This document shows positions 11,777 through 23,385 of a stretch of 64,000 nt of DNA, in pieces. A model generated the notes under the pieces. It saw only the letters and a list, made by a program, of their open reading frames with translations, made no database searches and was not told the origin of the DNA. Numbering within the stretch: the stretch's first letter is position 1; the number at the start of each line of letters is the position of its first letter. The DNA comes from Cymodocea nodosa (lineage: Eukaryota > Streptophyta > Magnoliopsida > Alismatales > Cymodoceaceae), in contig CM072344.1 in assembly GCA_036874045.1 (NCBI GenBank), positions 10,822,501 to 10,886,500 on the forward strand, read 5' to 3'. A program made the translations under genes and the position numbers.

Positions 11777-13570
11777 TCAACAGCAGCAATAGACGTTGAG
11801 TAAGTCCAAGTAATGCTTGAACTTGCTTTCAACAATGCCCTTTGTAAACATATCATCCGGATTGTCCTTTGTGTTGACCTTCATAATCTTTATCTTGTCT
11901 TCATTCCTAAGGAAGTGATACTTAACATCAATATGTTTAGTTCTATCATGAAAGACATTATCTTTGGAGAGACAAATAGTGCTAAGACTATCACAGAAGA
12001 TATCAGCTTTATCAATGCGCCAACCAAAGTCTCCAAGTAAGCCTTTCAACCAAATCCCTTCCTTTGCAACTTCTGTCATAGCCAAATATCCAGCCTCAGT
12101 TGTGGACAGAGATATAGTAGGCTGAAGAGTTGATTTTCAACTCACAATAGAACCTACAAATGTAAAGACATAACCAGATAATGATCTCCTTCTGTCAACA
12201 TCACCTACATAGTCTGAGTCTGTATAACCAGCCATAGTACAACCCTGATCTGCTGCATACATCAAGCCAACACCTGGAGTTCCTTTCAAATATCTGAATA
12301 TCCTTTTAACTGCTTTCCAATGTTCCCTGCCCGGATTGGACATGAACCTACTAACAACACTCAAAGGATATGCCAGATCAGGCCTAGTGCATACCATAGC
12401 ATACATAAGACTTCCAACTGCCTGTGCATAAGGAACTCGCTGCATATCAAGCTTTTCAGAATCAGTTTGTGGACACATCGTAGATGACAATTTGACATTT
12501 CTGTCATAAGGCGTGCTAATGGCTTTGCATGAAGCCATACCAAATCTGCTAAGGATCTTCTCAATATACTTCTATTGATTCAAAAACAGCTTACCAGAAT
12601 TTCTTTCACGCCTAATCTCCATTCCAAGAATTCTGCCAGCTGGACCAAGATCCTTCATATCAAATTCTGATTCTAATATGTCCTTCAGCTCCTGTATCAC
12701 TTCGATATTCTTTGCAGTTATAAGAATATCATCAACATACAATAACAAATAAACATGTGTACTCTTATCAAGAGTTTTAACATATACACATGAATCATAG
12801 TTGTTGTGTCTAAAGCCAACTTTAATTATAAAGGCATCAAACTTTTTGTACCATTGGCGTGGTGACTGTTTAAGTCCATACAAGGACTTATTTAATTTGC
12901 ACACCCAATCAGATTTGCCTTTCACCACAAACCCTATTGGTTGTTCCATCCAAATATTTTCTTCCAACTCACCATGCAAGAAGGCTGTCTTTACATCTAG
13001 TTGTTCCAATTCTAAATTCTGTGCTGCAGCAATGGATAACAAAGTTCTAATAGATGTATGACGTATAATAGGAGCAAATACCTCATTGAAGTCAACTCCT
13101 TCTCGTTGTGAATAACCTTTGGCGACTAATCTTGCCTTTTGCTGCACACTTACGTTGCCTTGAGTCTCAATCTTCTTCTTATAAACCCATTTGCAACCAA
13201 CAATATTTGTGTTCTTTGGACGTTTCACTAGTTCCCAAGTATTGTTCTTATGGAGAGATTGGAGTTCCTCCTCCATAGCAGACAACCAAAGACCAACTTC
13301 TAAATCTTTCATTACAGCTTCATATGTAGGTGGATCAACAGAATCCTCCACCTCAACTGCTACTTGTAAGGCAAAAGCAACCAAACTGTCATAGCCATAT
13401 CTAATCGGAGGTCTAACATCTCTTCTAGGACGATCTTTGCCAATGGTTCTTGGTGGTGGTTGCTCCACCTCTTCCTCCTCAACTTCATTTTCCAAAGTTT
13501 CAAATGAGATTTCTCTAATTTCAACTTGATCAGTGATAAGCGGCAGTTGTGCGTCATCTATCTCCATCTG
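11777..13570 (-). pseudogene. Reverse transcriptase and RNase H of copia element C
   Basis: Minus strand: RT N-terminal NNTWELVKRPKNTNIVGCKW and VKTAFLHGELEENIWMEQP, SLYGLKQSPRQWYKK, catalytic YVDDILITAKN, then TRPDLAYPLSVVSRFMSNPG, GYTDSDYVGDVDRRRSLSGY of RNase H, and the C-terminal TKHIDVKYHFLRNE and NPDDMFTK motifs. The upstream EEEEVEQPPPRTIGKDRPRR stretch is the usual linker after integrase. Motif variants fit the Tork/Tnt1 lineage. Broken. Confidence 0.92.
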
Positions 13571-14535
13571 TTCAAGAAGGGTGTGCTCAATTTCTGGTGT
13601 TTCACCTGCTAGTTTATCTATTTCCTACAAAAGAGAATTCTCATCAAAAGTAACATCACGACTATATATTACTTTGTGAGATTCAATATCATATATCCTG
13701 TATCCCTTTACACCAACACCATAGCCCACAAATATGCCTTTCTTGGCACGTGGTTCCAGCTTGCCATTGTTCACATGATAGTAAGCTGGAAACCCAAAAA
13801 TTCTGAGCTTTGAATAACTAGCAGATCTTTTCAACCATACCTCAAGAGGTATCTTGCCATCTAAGGCACTAGAAGAGGACCTGTTCACCAGATAGGAAGT
13901 TGTGTTAACAGCCTCTGCCCAAAACTTCTTGCTCAAACTTGCATGAGACAGCATACAATGTGCCTTCTCTAGGAGTGTTCTATTCAATCTTTTAGCCACT
14001 CCATTTTGCTGAGGGGTATACCTGATAGTGTTATGCCGTGCAATGCCTTCATCTTTACAAAAGTTATCAAATTCTTGAGAACAAAACTCAAGACCATTAT
14101 CAGTTCTAAGATATTTTACCTTTCTGTCTGTTTGGTTTTCTACCTACTTCTTCCAATGCTTGAAGTAAGAAAAAGCTTCACTTTTGTGTGTCAAAAAGAA
14201 AACCTAGTTCATCCTTGAATGACAGTCAATGATAGAAAGAAAATATTTGGAACCTGCAATAGAAGGTTGGCGTGAAGGTCCCCAACAATCAGCATGAATA
14301 TAATCAAGAACTCCCTTGGAGCTTTGTTGACTACGTGCAAAGGACACTCTTTTCTATTTGCTAAAGACGCAATGCTTGCACATGTCAATACAAGCAACCT
14401 TGTGCCCATCAAACTTGCCCAGACTACTCAGTTTCTGCATTCCTTTCTGCCACAAATGACCCATCCTTGAGTGCCACATGATAGAAAAATCTTGCTAACT
14501 AGATATAGCCGATGTAGCTGCGCCAACAATTGGAG
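13571..14535 (-). pseudogene. Integrase of copia element C
   Basis: Minus-strand translation shows VENQTDRKVKYLRTDNGLEF-like sequence around 14060-14160, the RLNRTLLEKAHCMLSHA helix with the catalytic glutamate region, AVNTTSYLVNRSSSSALDGK, and the C-terminal GIFVGYGVGVKGYRIYD with VIYSRDVTFDE. The best-preserved part is 13625-13999. Homologous to 43829-44569 (element F) and 50956-51325 (element D). Broken. Confidence 0.9.
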
Positions 14536-14539
14536 TGCC

Positions 14540-14960
14540 TTACAAAATGTATAAGGGACTAGATTTGGTTCCCTTCATAACAACTAACGAGCCTTTCAAT
14601 ATACTGACGTTCCCCTCACCACTTGTATATCTATAACCCTTAGCATCAAGGGCCATCAGTGAGATCAGACTTTTTCCAAGCTTTGGGATGTGCCAAACGT
14701 CCTCCAGAATTCTAACTATGCCATCATGTAGTTTAAATTTTATAGTGCCCACACCAACTCTAGAACACACATCATCATTGGCCAAAGTCACTTGACCACC
14801 CTCCACCTGCTCGTAGGTGTCAAAATACTCCCTAGTAGGAGTCATATGATGTGAAGCTCCTGAGTCCATAATCCACTGATCATCAAACTAGGCACTGCAA
14901 CAAACTGTAAGAGAAAAGTCATCACCTGACGTAGAACTGGTTTCTGCCACAGCAGCCTTT
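14540..14960 (-). pseudogene. Protease region of copia element C
   Basis: Active site in WIMDSGASHHMTPTREYFD near 14810-14880, followed by LANDDVCSRVGVGTIKF, VWHIPKLGKSLISL and YRYTSGEG, a typical copia retropepsin with downstream pre-integrase linker. Homologue in F at 45073-45327. Broken. Confidence 0.9.
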
Positions 14961-14992
14961 CCTTTGTTCATAAGCTTGGGATAATGTGATTT

Positions 14993-15712
14993 TCAGTGTC
15001 CTTTCTCCTTACAGTAATGGCAAGTATCCCTAGAGTAATTGCCCTTCAACTTGCTTCTACTTCTATTCTTCCCTCCACCTTGTCTCTGGCTTCTTCCCTT
15101 GTTCTCTTGCTGTTGAGCTGAGAGGCCAACACCACTTGCCTCGTTTCTACCATGCACCATGTGCCTGAGCTCCCTGGAATGAAGGCTGGACCTCACTTCT
15201 TCTAGTGTAATTGAATCTCTTCCAACTACACAAGACTGAACAAAGTTTTCATAACTCAATGGGAGTGAACAAAGTAAGATAAGAGCTGCATCTTCATCTT
15301 CTATGATTACTCCAATATTCTTGAGTTCCATCAGAATAGCATTTAGCTGATCTAAATGCTGCTTAAGAGGTATACCTTCTATCATCTTTAAAGAGAACAG
15401 TCTCTACTTTAACAACAATTTGTTTGTTAAAGACTTAGTCATATACAATGACTCAAGTTTCTACCAAAGACCTAATGAGGTAGATTCATCAGCAACTTCT
15501 ATTATAACTTCATCAAACAAACACAACAAGATGGTGGAGTGAGCTTTCTCCTCCTGCAATTCAAACTCTGGCGATTTTCTGTTCAGAGTAGTTTCCTTAT
15601 TTAAAGGAGCCTAAATACCTTGTTGCTTTAAAAGTGCTTTCATCTTAATTTGCCATAAGCTGAAGCTATTCTTACCATCAAACTTTTCTATCTTCAACCC
15701 CGAAGTATTCAT
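14993..15712 (-). pseudogene. Gag of copia element C
   Basis: Starts at the minus-strand ATG at 15712 (MNTSGLKIEKFDGKNSFSLW), the usual copia Gag opening. It contains LKQHLDQLNAILMELKNIGV, LLCSLPLSYENFVQS and HSRELR, and ends with a basic, glutamine-rich part and a zinc knuckle starting CHYCKEKGH. The Gag shell would package element RNA. Broken. Confidence 0.9.
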
Positions 15713-16039
15713 GTTTTCAAAACAACCAGCAATACACACGAGATACAATGTGATTTCAACAAACACAATTCTACGGCAAGGTACGCAAGAGCAAGCAATA
15801 TCTCAACAACAATATGCTATTGAAACTATTGATTTCAACAAAATGCAATCAGCCACAAGCCAAGCATACTACTTATCACAAAATAGTAGCAAATACTCAC
15901 ACAAACCAAGAACAAAACCACAATCACAAAATGCCCAAAATCCAACAATCAAAGAGTCCCTCGTCCAGAAAACTACTGTACCCTAGCCAGACGCCTCCTA
16001 CTGTATCGCTCTGAATACGAAACTTCTGACCATGAAATT

Positions 16040-16425
16040 TTAAAGGGAGGAATTTCAGGAAGCTTACTACACATCCTCAAAATTTGAGATGCAACGGAGC
16101 ACGGACGAGGAAGGCGCATGACTTGTCGTCGGAGTGTGCAGACTGGTGTCGGCGACGACGATAGTTACGGCAGTGGGGGATATCCTTGCGGAAATGGCAT
16201 GAACTTTGATCAATCTCTTCAAAATTTTAAAGGAAGGTAGTTCAGGAAGCTTACTACACGTCCTCAAAATTTAAGACACAATGAAGTATGGACGAGGAAG
16301 GCGCACAACTTGGCATTGGAGTTTACAGACTGGCACCGGCGACGATGGCAGTTACAACAATGGAGAGATCCCTTGCGGAAATGGCTTGAACCTTGATGAA
16401 ACTCTTCGAAACTTCAGATGCAAAC
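16040..16425. repeat. Tandem duplication in the 5' leader of element C
   Basis: Two imperfect copies of a unit of about 185 bp (about 16045-16228 and 16229-16420), each beginning around GGAAGCTTACTACAC, passing through GACGAGGAAGGCGCA, and ending near CTTGATCAATCTCTTC or its variant. Element F has a single copy at about 46365-46550, so the duplication is specific to C. No coding role seen. Confidence 0.75.
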
Positions 16426-16442
16426 CCGGAGATGTCCAACTT

Positions 16443-16456
16443 GGCTCTAATACCAG
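16443..16456 (-). other. Primer binding site of element C
   Basis: Minus strand CTGGTATTAGAGCC, one change from the initiator tRNA-Met complement CTGGTATCAGAGCC, immediately next to the 5' LTR at 16458. Confidence 0.9.
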
Positions 16457-16457
16457 T

Positions 16458-16830
16458 TGTTGTGCGGAAAGATCAAACAAACATGGAGCATCTAGGGGTG
16501 GCATGGAGAAGAGATCTGCGTGGAAGAGAGGATTGCGAGTGGAGAATTCGAAGAACAACAAATTTACGTGGTTCCCCAACACAGGTACGTCCATGGGTGA
16601 TCAATCTATCGTGATTCCTTGCTATATGGTTGCTGGTACAAAGAAGGGGGAGAACAAAATCAAGGGATGGTTTGGCATGGCATCCCTTGGACGTGGATGA
16701 CCCCTTACATATATAGGGGCAACGGTTGATGATACACAAAAGACAAGTTTGCCCCTATACAAATTATCAAAGAAATACAACAATATACAAAGACACATAC
16801 ATATACTTGATGGAAGACACACACATCACA
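16458..16830 (-). repeat. 5' LTR of copia element C
   Basis: 373 bp, same length as its partner at 11336-11708 and about 4% different by hand count, mainly transitions as expected for methylated plant repeats. Followed on the plus strand by the target duplication GTAGA and the resumed element P. Confidence 0.95.
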
Positions 16831-17043
16831 GTAGAGAAATGATACTTATATAACTATTGACATCTGGAAGTTTTATTTCTAAGAGGTGAAATTTACACAA
16901 ACAATAGAAATAAGCTTAAGTGAACTTAAGTCAACAAACTTGTTTGTTGAATTAAAAGTTAACCCAGCAAAGGTGCTTTGTTAAGTTAAATATATTTCAT
17001 AATTGATTTAATATGATTTTGTCATCATCAAAAAGGGGGAGAT
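16831..17043 (+). other. 3' end of copia element P internal region with polypurine tract
   Basis: P resumes after element C. It is non-coding and homologous to E at about 19127-19330 (minus). It ends in the polypurine tract CAAAAAGGGGGAGAT (about 17029-17043) directly before the LTR, where plus-strand DNA synthesis would start. Confidence 0.85.
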
Positions 17044-18588
17044 TGTTGAGTATTTTGTTTTGATGATGTGTGCTAAATGAAAAATAATCATATTTGCTCA
17101 ATTACTATTGCTTGTGAAAGGAAATTAAAGTACATCAATTAATACAGAAAAAGCTTACTGATATAAATACTTGTTTGTATTGGATCTGAAATTACACTAA
17201 GTTAATAACTAGTCATTTCATTGCACTAATTTCTCATTTAACTAAACGTTAAGTTAACGTGTGTTTCTATTGAAAAGCATGATATGTTTTAAAGTTATAT
17301 TTTTTGTATCATGAATAGTGCACATTTAGACAACTCGTTAAGTTAGAGTTTTATTTGTATAGAGATCACGTGAGAACTCGTTAAGTTAGAGGCTTAAAGG
17401 TTAAAATAGGTCACGTGAGAACTCGTTGAGTTAGTGAGTAAAAGAAGAGATGAACTTGTTAAGTTAGTGTTGTAGACGTGGTGAAATTTTAAATTACGAA
17501 TGTTATATTGTATCATGTGAGGTGCATATGTTTAACTCGTTAAGTCAACATAACTAAACGCATTGAGTTGCTATATTGAACACTAAGGCAATGCGTTAGG
17601 TTAGCGTTATAAACTTAAGTTGTTATTTTTGCATGTGGTAAAATTCTTATTATAAAAACATTTGTTTATTACTGGTTCATTGAGTTATCGTAACACAACG
17701 GATATAGTTTGTTGAGTTATCCATAACACCATGGAGTTAGTTTGTTGAGTTATCCATAACACCACAGAGTTTGTTCGTTGAGTTAGCTACAGTACTTGTC
17801 ACGTGAGTTGGCACATGAGGAACTCGTTAAGTTATATATATACTTGTGTTACTCGTTTAGTTAACATTAAAGTAACGACTTCTTATTATACTTGATGAAA
17901 AATTTTGGACAAGAAAGTTTATTTTGCAGGAAATTTTTCAAAGATCTAGGATTGATGATTAAAGAAAATTCAAAATATAAGCGTGGGTCAGAATGTGTGT
18001 ATTTCAATGAAGGAAAAAGAAAAGACATGAAGAAGTGAAAAACTAGTAGTGATTAAATGTGGAGGATATGCATGAAATGAAGATACAATATAAAAGGCAT
18101 AAAATTCTTGTTGATTTGTTATCCCTGCACATCAAACAAAAAATCTTTTCAAGGATCAAACTATCCCTGCACACCAAAAGAAAAATCTTTTCAAGGATCA
18201 AAAACACCTCTTTGGGGAAAAGCTCTTAGGTGGAAGAAAATTCAGTGAAGCAGAAAAAGGGAAGATATATGTCACTGAAGAATTGCTGAAGAAGAAAGAG
18301 AAGAAGAAGAAGAAAGATCTCAAATAGGGAGAAATATTTTAAATTCCGCAAATTAGTTTTCTCTATTTGTAGTTATGAAATTGTATAGATGATACATGGT
18401 ATCGAGATATAATTGCATCTACAATTTCTGAGGAGAATTGAATTGTATATTGTAATTGAAACCTTGAATAAAAATGATTTTATGAAAACAATGTCTCGAC
18501 TTGTTTTCGAGTTTTAAAGTTTCAATTATATTCGAAAATATTGAAAAACACAATTCACCCCTCTCTTGTGTAGCCATACGATCCTACA
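17044..18588 (+). repeat. 3' LTR of copia element P
   Basis: 1545 bp from TGTTGAGTATTTTG to CGATCCTACA, preceded by the purine tract. TATAAAAG at 18089-18096. Upstream of it (about 17325-17875) is an array of GTTAAGTTAG/CTCGTTAAGTT and GTTGAGTTATCC motifs interleaved with CACGTGA. The base following the LTR starts ATTCA (18589-18593), the presumed right target duplication; its partner is outside the window. Confidence 0.93.
17325..17875. repeat. Array of GTTGAGTTA/TAACTCAAC-type motifs in the P LTR (U3)
   Basis: At least a dozen copies of AACTCGTTAAGTTA, TTGTTGAGTTATCCA and relatives, upstream of the TATA box at 18089. Part of it (about 17515-17640: ACTCGTTAAG, CGCATTGAGTT, ACACTAAGGCAATGCGTTAG) aligns with the gypsy LTR (24230-24350), which is the clearest LTR-level similarity between the two superfamilies here. 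Confidence 0.7.
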
Positions 18589-19126
18589 ATTCAATATAGC
18601 AACTCAATGTGTTTAGTTATGTTAACTTAACGAGTTAAACATGTGCACCTCACATGATGCAATATAACATTCCTAACCTTTAATTCACCACGTGTACAAC
18701 ACTAACGTAATGAGTTCGTCTCTTCTTTTATTCACTAACTTAATGAGTTTTCACGTGACCTATTTTAACCTTTAAGCCTCTAACTTAACGAGTTCTCATG
18801 TGATCTCTATACAAATAACACTCTAACTTAACGAGTTGTCTAAAATGTGCACTATTTATGATACAGAAAATATAACTTCAAAACATGTCATGCTTTTCAA
18901 TAAAAACACACATTAACTGAATGTTTAGTTAGATGAGAAATTAATGCAATGAAACAACTAGTTATTTAACTTAGTATAATTTCAGATCCAATACAGACAA
19001 GTATTTATATTAGTAAACTTTTTCTATATTAATTGATGTTCTTAATTTCTTTTCACAAGCAATAGTAATTGAGCAAATATGATAACTTTCATTTCAGCAC
19101 ACATCATCAAAACAAAATACTTAACA
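18589..19126 (-). repeat. Partial 3' LTR of copia element E
   Basis: Minus-strand LTR fragment equivalent to 7492-8019 of the M LTR. It begins exactly where the P LTR ends, so P inserted into this LTR and separated it from the rest, which should lie left of the window. Its outer end TGTTAAGTATTTTG is at 19126. Confidence 0.88.
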
Positions 19127-19660
19127 ATCTCCCCCTTTTTGATAATGACAAAACCATATTAAATCAATTATGAAATATATTTAACTCAACAAAGCACCTT
19201 CGTTGAGTTAACTTTTAATTCAATAAACAAGTTTGTTGACTTAAGTACACTTAAGCTTATTTCTATTATTTGTGTAACATTCACCTCACAGAAATAAAAC
19301 TTTCAGATGTCAATAATTACATAAGTATCTTCAAATTTTAATAACCACATAATTATCTTTAAGATTACATTATCATTTGTTATAACCACTTAAATATCAT
19401 CTTCCTTTATAATGTATGCACTTAAATTATAATCATCTTCTTCTTTTGAATTTATAACATTTCTCCCCCTTTTTGTCATTAATCAAAAAGACGATTACAC
19501 AGTATATAAACCAAGAGATATATTTACAACTAAACCTTTTGTAAACATACATAAGAATTGAACCATTTACAGAAAAATGTATTGTTCAATGAATCAAACA
19601 ATAAATACAAACATTACATTTTGTATTCAGGAACAAGCAAACAGACAAATGACAAGACAT
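19127..19660 (-). other. 3' region of copia element E with two polypurine tracts
   Basis: Non-coding. Minus-strand AAAAAGGGGGAGAT next to the LTR (about 19127-19140) and a second tract AAAAAGGGGGAGAAA at about 19461-19475, some 330 bp further in. The pair is also present in element P, so it is a family trait. Confidence 0.75.
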
Positions 19661-21831
19661 TTATCTATCCCTCCTAAGTATATCACTTATAACATTACAT
19701 ATTTTATCTCCTAGATGTCTAATATCATTTCTGATTTCGTTAAGCACATCATCTATGGAAGGAGGTAGCTAGGGTTGTTGTTCTACTCGAATTGAATAAC
19801 TTGGCTATTGTGGTTGTATCTATTCTATATAGTCAGGTTATTGTTGTTGTCATTAAGGTTTATGCATGGCCTACAATTTTTGCAAATCTTTTACACTAAA
19901 AGCTCTCATGCCTTTAGTTTTAGAAGGCTAGTTAGATAAATTTAATTGGTTTGCAAGAAGTTTACATTTAGCATCACCAAAAAATAACTTTGAACTCATA
20001 TGCCGTAGTTGAGAAATGAAAACATCAAACCAATTGATTTGAATTCTATTCAGCAGGCCATAAGTTGCATATAAACAACTTCTACTGACTTCCATATTAT
20101 GCTTGACTCTCTGAAAAAAATTGGCATGCAATATATTTGCAATAAACCTTGCCTTTACATTCAGATTTTCCATTAATCTCATTTCAGTATATACATCTGG
20201 AATCTTTGATAGCAAGTCAATGTGAACTCTTGTTGATTTATTTGAGTTGTTAGTATATTGTCATTCTTGACTAGATTACTGTAAAATGTTGCAATAAGCT
20301 CTTTATATTGTTTCCATTTTGTTCCAACTAGCAATAATTGAATTAGGCCTTGAAACTCAAATAGATCTCTTATTTCCATCAAATTTCTAAACTTTATTGG
20401 TCGTGCATGTAGAATCTGAAATGTAATCAGATTATTGTATTTCTGCAATGCTTCCTTAGATCTAAAATGAATTGAATTACCTTGAATTTGTAATACTCTA
20501 TACAAAGAAGGTGATACCTGAAGCCTTGATTCAGAATTTAATTCATCTTCAGGAACCTCTTCTTCAAAATGAATATCATGTTGTTCCTCTGAGAAATTAT
20601 TTTCTTGAAGCTGAGTATGTAAGCTTGATTCTCCAACTTCAATAGTGTAAGGAACATCTTCAATATGCTCAACATTCATTTGTTTAGTCTCTATAGAATG
20701 TTCAGAGTTCAATTTTTCTACAAATTCTACAGTTGGTGTATCTATTTGTAATTGTTCATTTTGTTCAATAGATATCTCCATTGATACATGTTGTGAATTC
20801 TCAGTTTCTGCTTCTATAGATTCTGAAGAAGGCTAATTGACATTAAGTTCTTCTAGAGTCTTAACTTTTTCAATATCCGCTACTCCAGACAATTCAGCTT
20901 GTGAACTAGTTACTGCCTCAACATTGTCAATTATATCTGCAATAACTTATTCTATGTCAATTGCCTAATGCTCTAATTGTTCAATTTCTACATCATCAGG
21001 GATTGAACTAATAGAAAAACTTGAACTAATATTTGACTTGGATTTCTTTTCAAGTTTTCTAGCAAGAGAAAATAAAGTCTCATTATCTTCATCAGTCTCT
21101 ATATGCTCAGAACTGATGAGTTTATTAGATGCACTATAAGGAACAATGTCTAGACATACATTTTCCTTTGGAAATAAATGCTCATCTGATTTTTCTTTTC
21201 TAGCAGACTTTGTTTCCTTAGACATAATTTTTCTGATTTTTCTTCTTTTGTAACAAGTCAGTCTCTCTTCTTCAAGTATTGCTATTTTCTTTTGAAATTG
21301 TTCCATAAAAGTTTTCTGTTTTAATTCTTCTAAGGCACTTTCTATTGCTATTGCCTTTCGAAGACCTTCAACATTTCTTTTATCCACAACAATATTTGTT
21401 TGTTTTTCTTTTGAATAGAAAGGAGTAAGAATAGCAGATTCATGTTCTTCCTCAAATGCATGTAGTCGTGTACCATTGATAGGGATTTGAGGAATTCTAT
21501 TTGATGAACCTACACCTTTTTCCATATATTTTGCATACCATTCCAAAAATGCAATTTCAGCACACTTCATTCTATATTCTTTATCAAATTTGCTTCGAAT
21601 AACCATGTATTTAATACTTTCATCAGTGTTATGAAGTTCAAGTCTAATTTCATTCAATATTCCTTCAGGAAAGAAGTATTCATTATAAATTTTTGCTAAC
21701 CTTTTGTCCACTTGAAGTATTTTCTTAAACCAAGCTCATGGAACTTCATCATTATCTATTTCTTTTCCTTTTCCATCTCCTCTACCTTTTCCTTTTCCTC
21801 TGCCATGACCTTTGTAGAACTTGGAGACCAA
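19661..21831 (-). pseudogene. Accessory 3' ORF of copia element E (plant transposon protein-like)
   Basis: Homologue of 8773-11032. Readable parts include VDKRLAKIYNEYFFPEGILN, MKCAEIAFLEWYAKYMEKG, the acidic middle (EEEVPEDELNSESRLQ), SKEALQKYNNLI, IRDLFEFQGLIQ, LIATFYSNL, FIANILHANFFQR and NRIQINWFDVFISQL. The C-terminal half matches the gypsy accessory ORF (31174-33426). The middle is rich in Glu, Ser and Thr and probably disordered. Function unknown; family assignment from memory. A TATA plus telo-box (21911-21926) precedes it. Broken, few breaks. Confidence 0.78.
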
Positions 21832-21910
21832 CGTCGTAGGTTATAATAGGAACAAGCGGGAAAGATTTTCAGACAAAGTTTACGAATAACCTAAGTGCTT
21901 GTGTAATAAG

Positions 21911-21926
21911 TGTTTAAATAGGGTTT
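21911..21926 (-). promoter_or_regulatory. Candidate promoter of the accessory ORF in E
   Basis: Minus-strand AAACCCTA followed by TATTTAAACA, the same telo-box/TATA overlap as at 8677-8692, about 80 bases before the ORF. Conservation in two diverged copies supports it; activity is untested. Confidence 0.5.
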
Positions 21927-23385
21927 TAGGCGACTAACACAATGTGTATAGTAACCAAGTTTGGTTTTTAAATGAATATTGAATAAAGTTTATTCAATCA
22001 AGGTACTTGAAAAATTTAAGCATAACTCATTGAGTTAACTAACCTAACGAGTAAAAGGCTTTCTAAAGGTAGTTTTACACGTTACCTTACATAACATAGC
22101 ATTTAGTTAGTGTACTTAAAAGAAATTTTGGATGGTTTCTACTGAAACCTTTCGAAGACAATACACAAGCTATAATTAACATATATAAAACATCTTGAGA
22201 ACATTGTAAACTATTCTAATATTCCTTTTATGAATCTAAAATAGTTTGTTTGTCTTTTAAATTGTTTCATCGAGATCTTAAGAGGACTAAAATCAAATTA
22301 ACCAAGATTTATATTTTGAATTATATTAATCTGTTTTGGACATTGTTATTCCTCCCCCTACAAATATACTTCAAATATATTCAATAACATACAAAATATA
22401 TTTGTATAAAATAGATGTTAATTATAACTACACTTTAAATTCTCTTTTCAAATAATTTCTGTCATCCTTAATTCATCATAAATGATTTCAAGAATCAACT
22501 TCATTCGTATATGAATCAAAACATAACTTTAAACCTAATATGATTAAAGGAATGTATCTCAAATAAACATAGTCAAAAGTACTAATGTTGATTTAATAAA
22601 TCAACAGTCATATTGGTAGAAACTATATTCGATTCAAAGATATCTATAATTAATGAAACAACTTTTTCTTTTCAAAATAGTAAATATTGATAATCTTCTT
22701 TAAAAGTTAGTTTGAAAAGTTTGAATCATACAAGAGCTTTCTAATGTACCCGTGTAATGAGCTTTCAGTCAACAATCTTAGATCTAATCAGGACCTTAGG
22801 TTGCCAGATTTAAAGAATCCTTTTTTAGGACAATAATCCTTACATACCTATTTGCTCAAGTACAAAAGGCTCGTGATCAAACTGATCAATAAACTCTCAA
22901 AGATTTTCACTTTGTAAGCACTTTTCATTTTAAGCACAGTATATATGTATTCCATTAATACAGATGCAATAAAACGCAAATCTCATACAATTTTTACGTT
23001 TATGATTTTACTGAAAGTATGAATTAGTTTCAATAAGCTCATACTTTTGATTAGTAGTTTAATATGATTTACATATAAATTATTCTACAAGTTTAATCAA
23101 TCAAGTCAAACTCATCCTTGATCATATGCACTTTCATTGATCCAACGAAAATCACTTAATCAAAATTTTAGGATTTTAGAAGAATTTAATGTTCTTCATT
23201 AACACTTCCACTTAAAATTTATAAAATACGTAAAATCAATAAGATAGTACTATAATTTTACAATAAATACATAGTATCTTATGCAGTAGTTTAGATATTA
23301 CTCAGATATTTATAATAAGTATATAATATCTATACGGTAAACAACATCATCAACAAAATTTATCTTTTTGTGTAGTTTAAGCATT
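21927..23385 (-). other. Spacer of copia element E between pol and accessory ORF
   Basis: No coding potential. The stretch about 22330-23190 is homologous, in minus orientation, to gypsy A 58690-59560: shared blocks include TTTGATCACGAGCC, TTGTACTTGAGCAAATAG, GAAAGCTCTTGTATGATTC and GTTTATTTGAGATAC. A purine tract AGGGGGAGG (minus) lies at about 22362-22370. Confidence 0.72.

Larger units (their letters stand above)
11336..16830 (-). mobile_element. Tork/Tnt1-like copia element C, full length, nested in P
   Basis: Two LTRs of 373 bp each (11336-11708 and 16458-16830) enclose gag and pol on the minus strand. A perfect 5-bp target duplication, GTAGA, flanks it (11331-11335 and 16831-16835). 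By hand the two LTRs differ at about 15 of 373 positions (about 4%), suggesting insertion one to three million years ago under commonly used plant rates. Structure is whole (LTR, primer site, gag, PR, IN, RT, RNase H, purine tract, LTR), but the coding region has about ten visible breaks. Confidence 0.95.

Noticed and set aside
16458-16830. Several open frames of 60-88 codons on both strands in the 373-bp LTRs
   Set aside because: They recur only because the LTR itself is repeated five times; no start context, domain or frame preference supports a gene.
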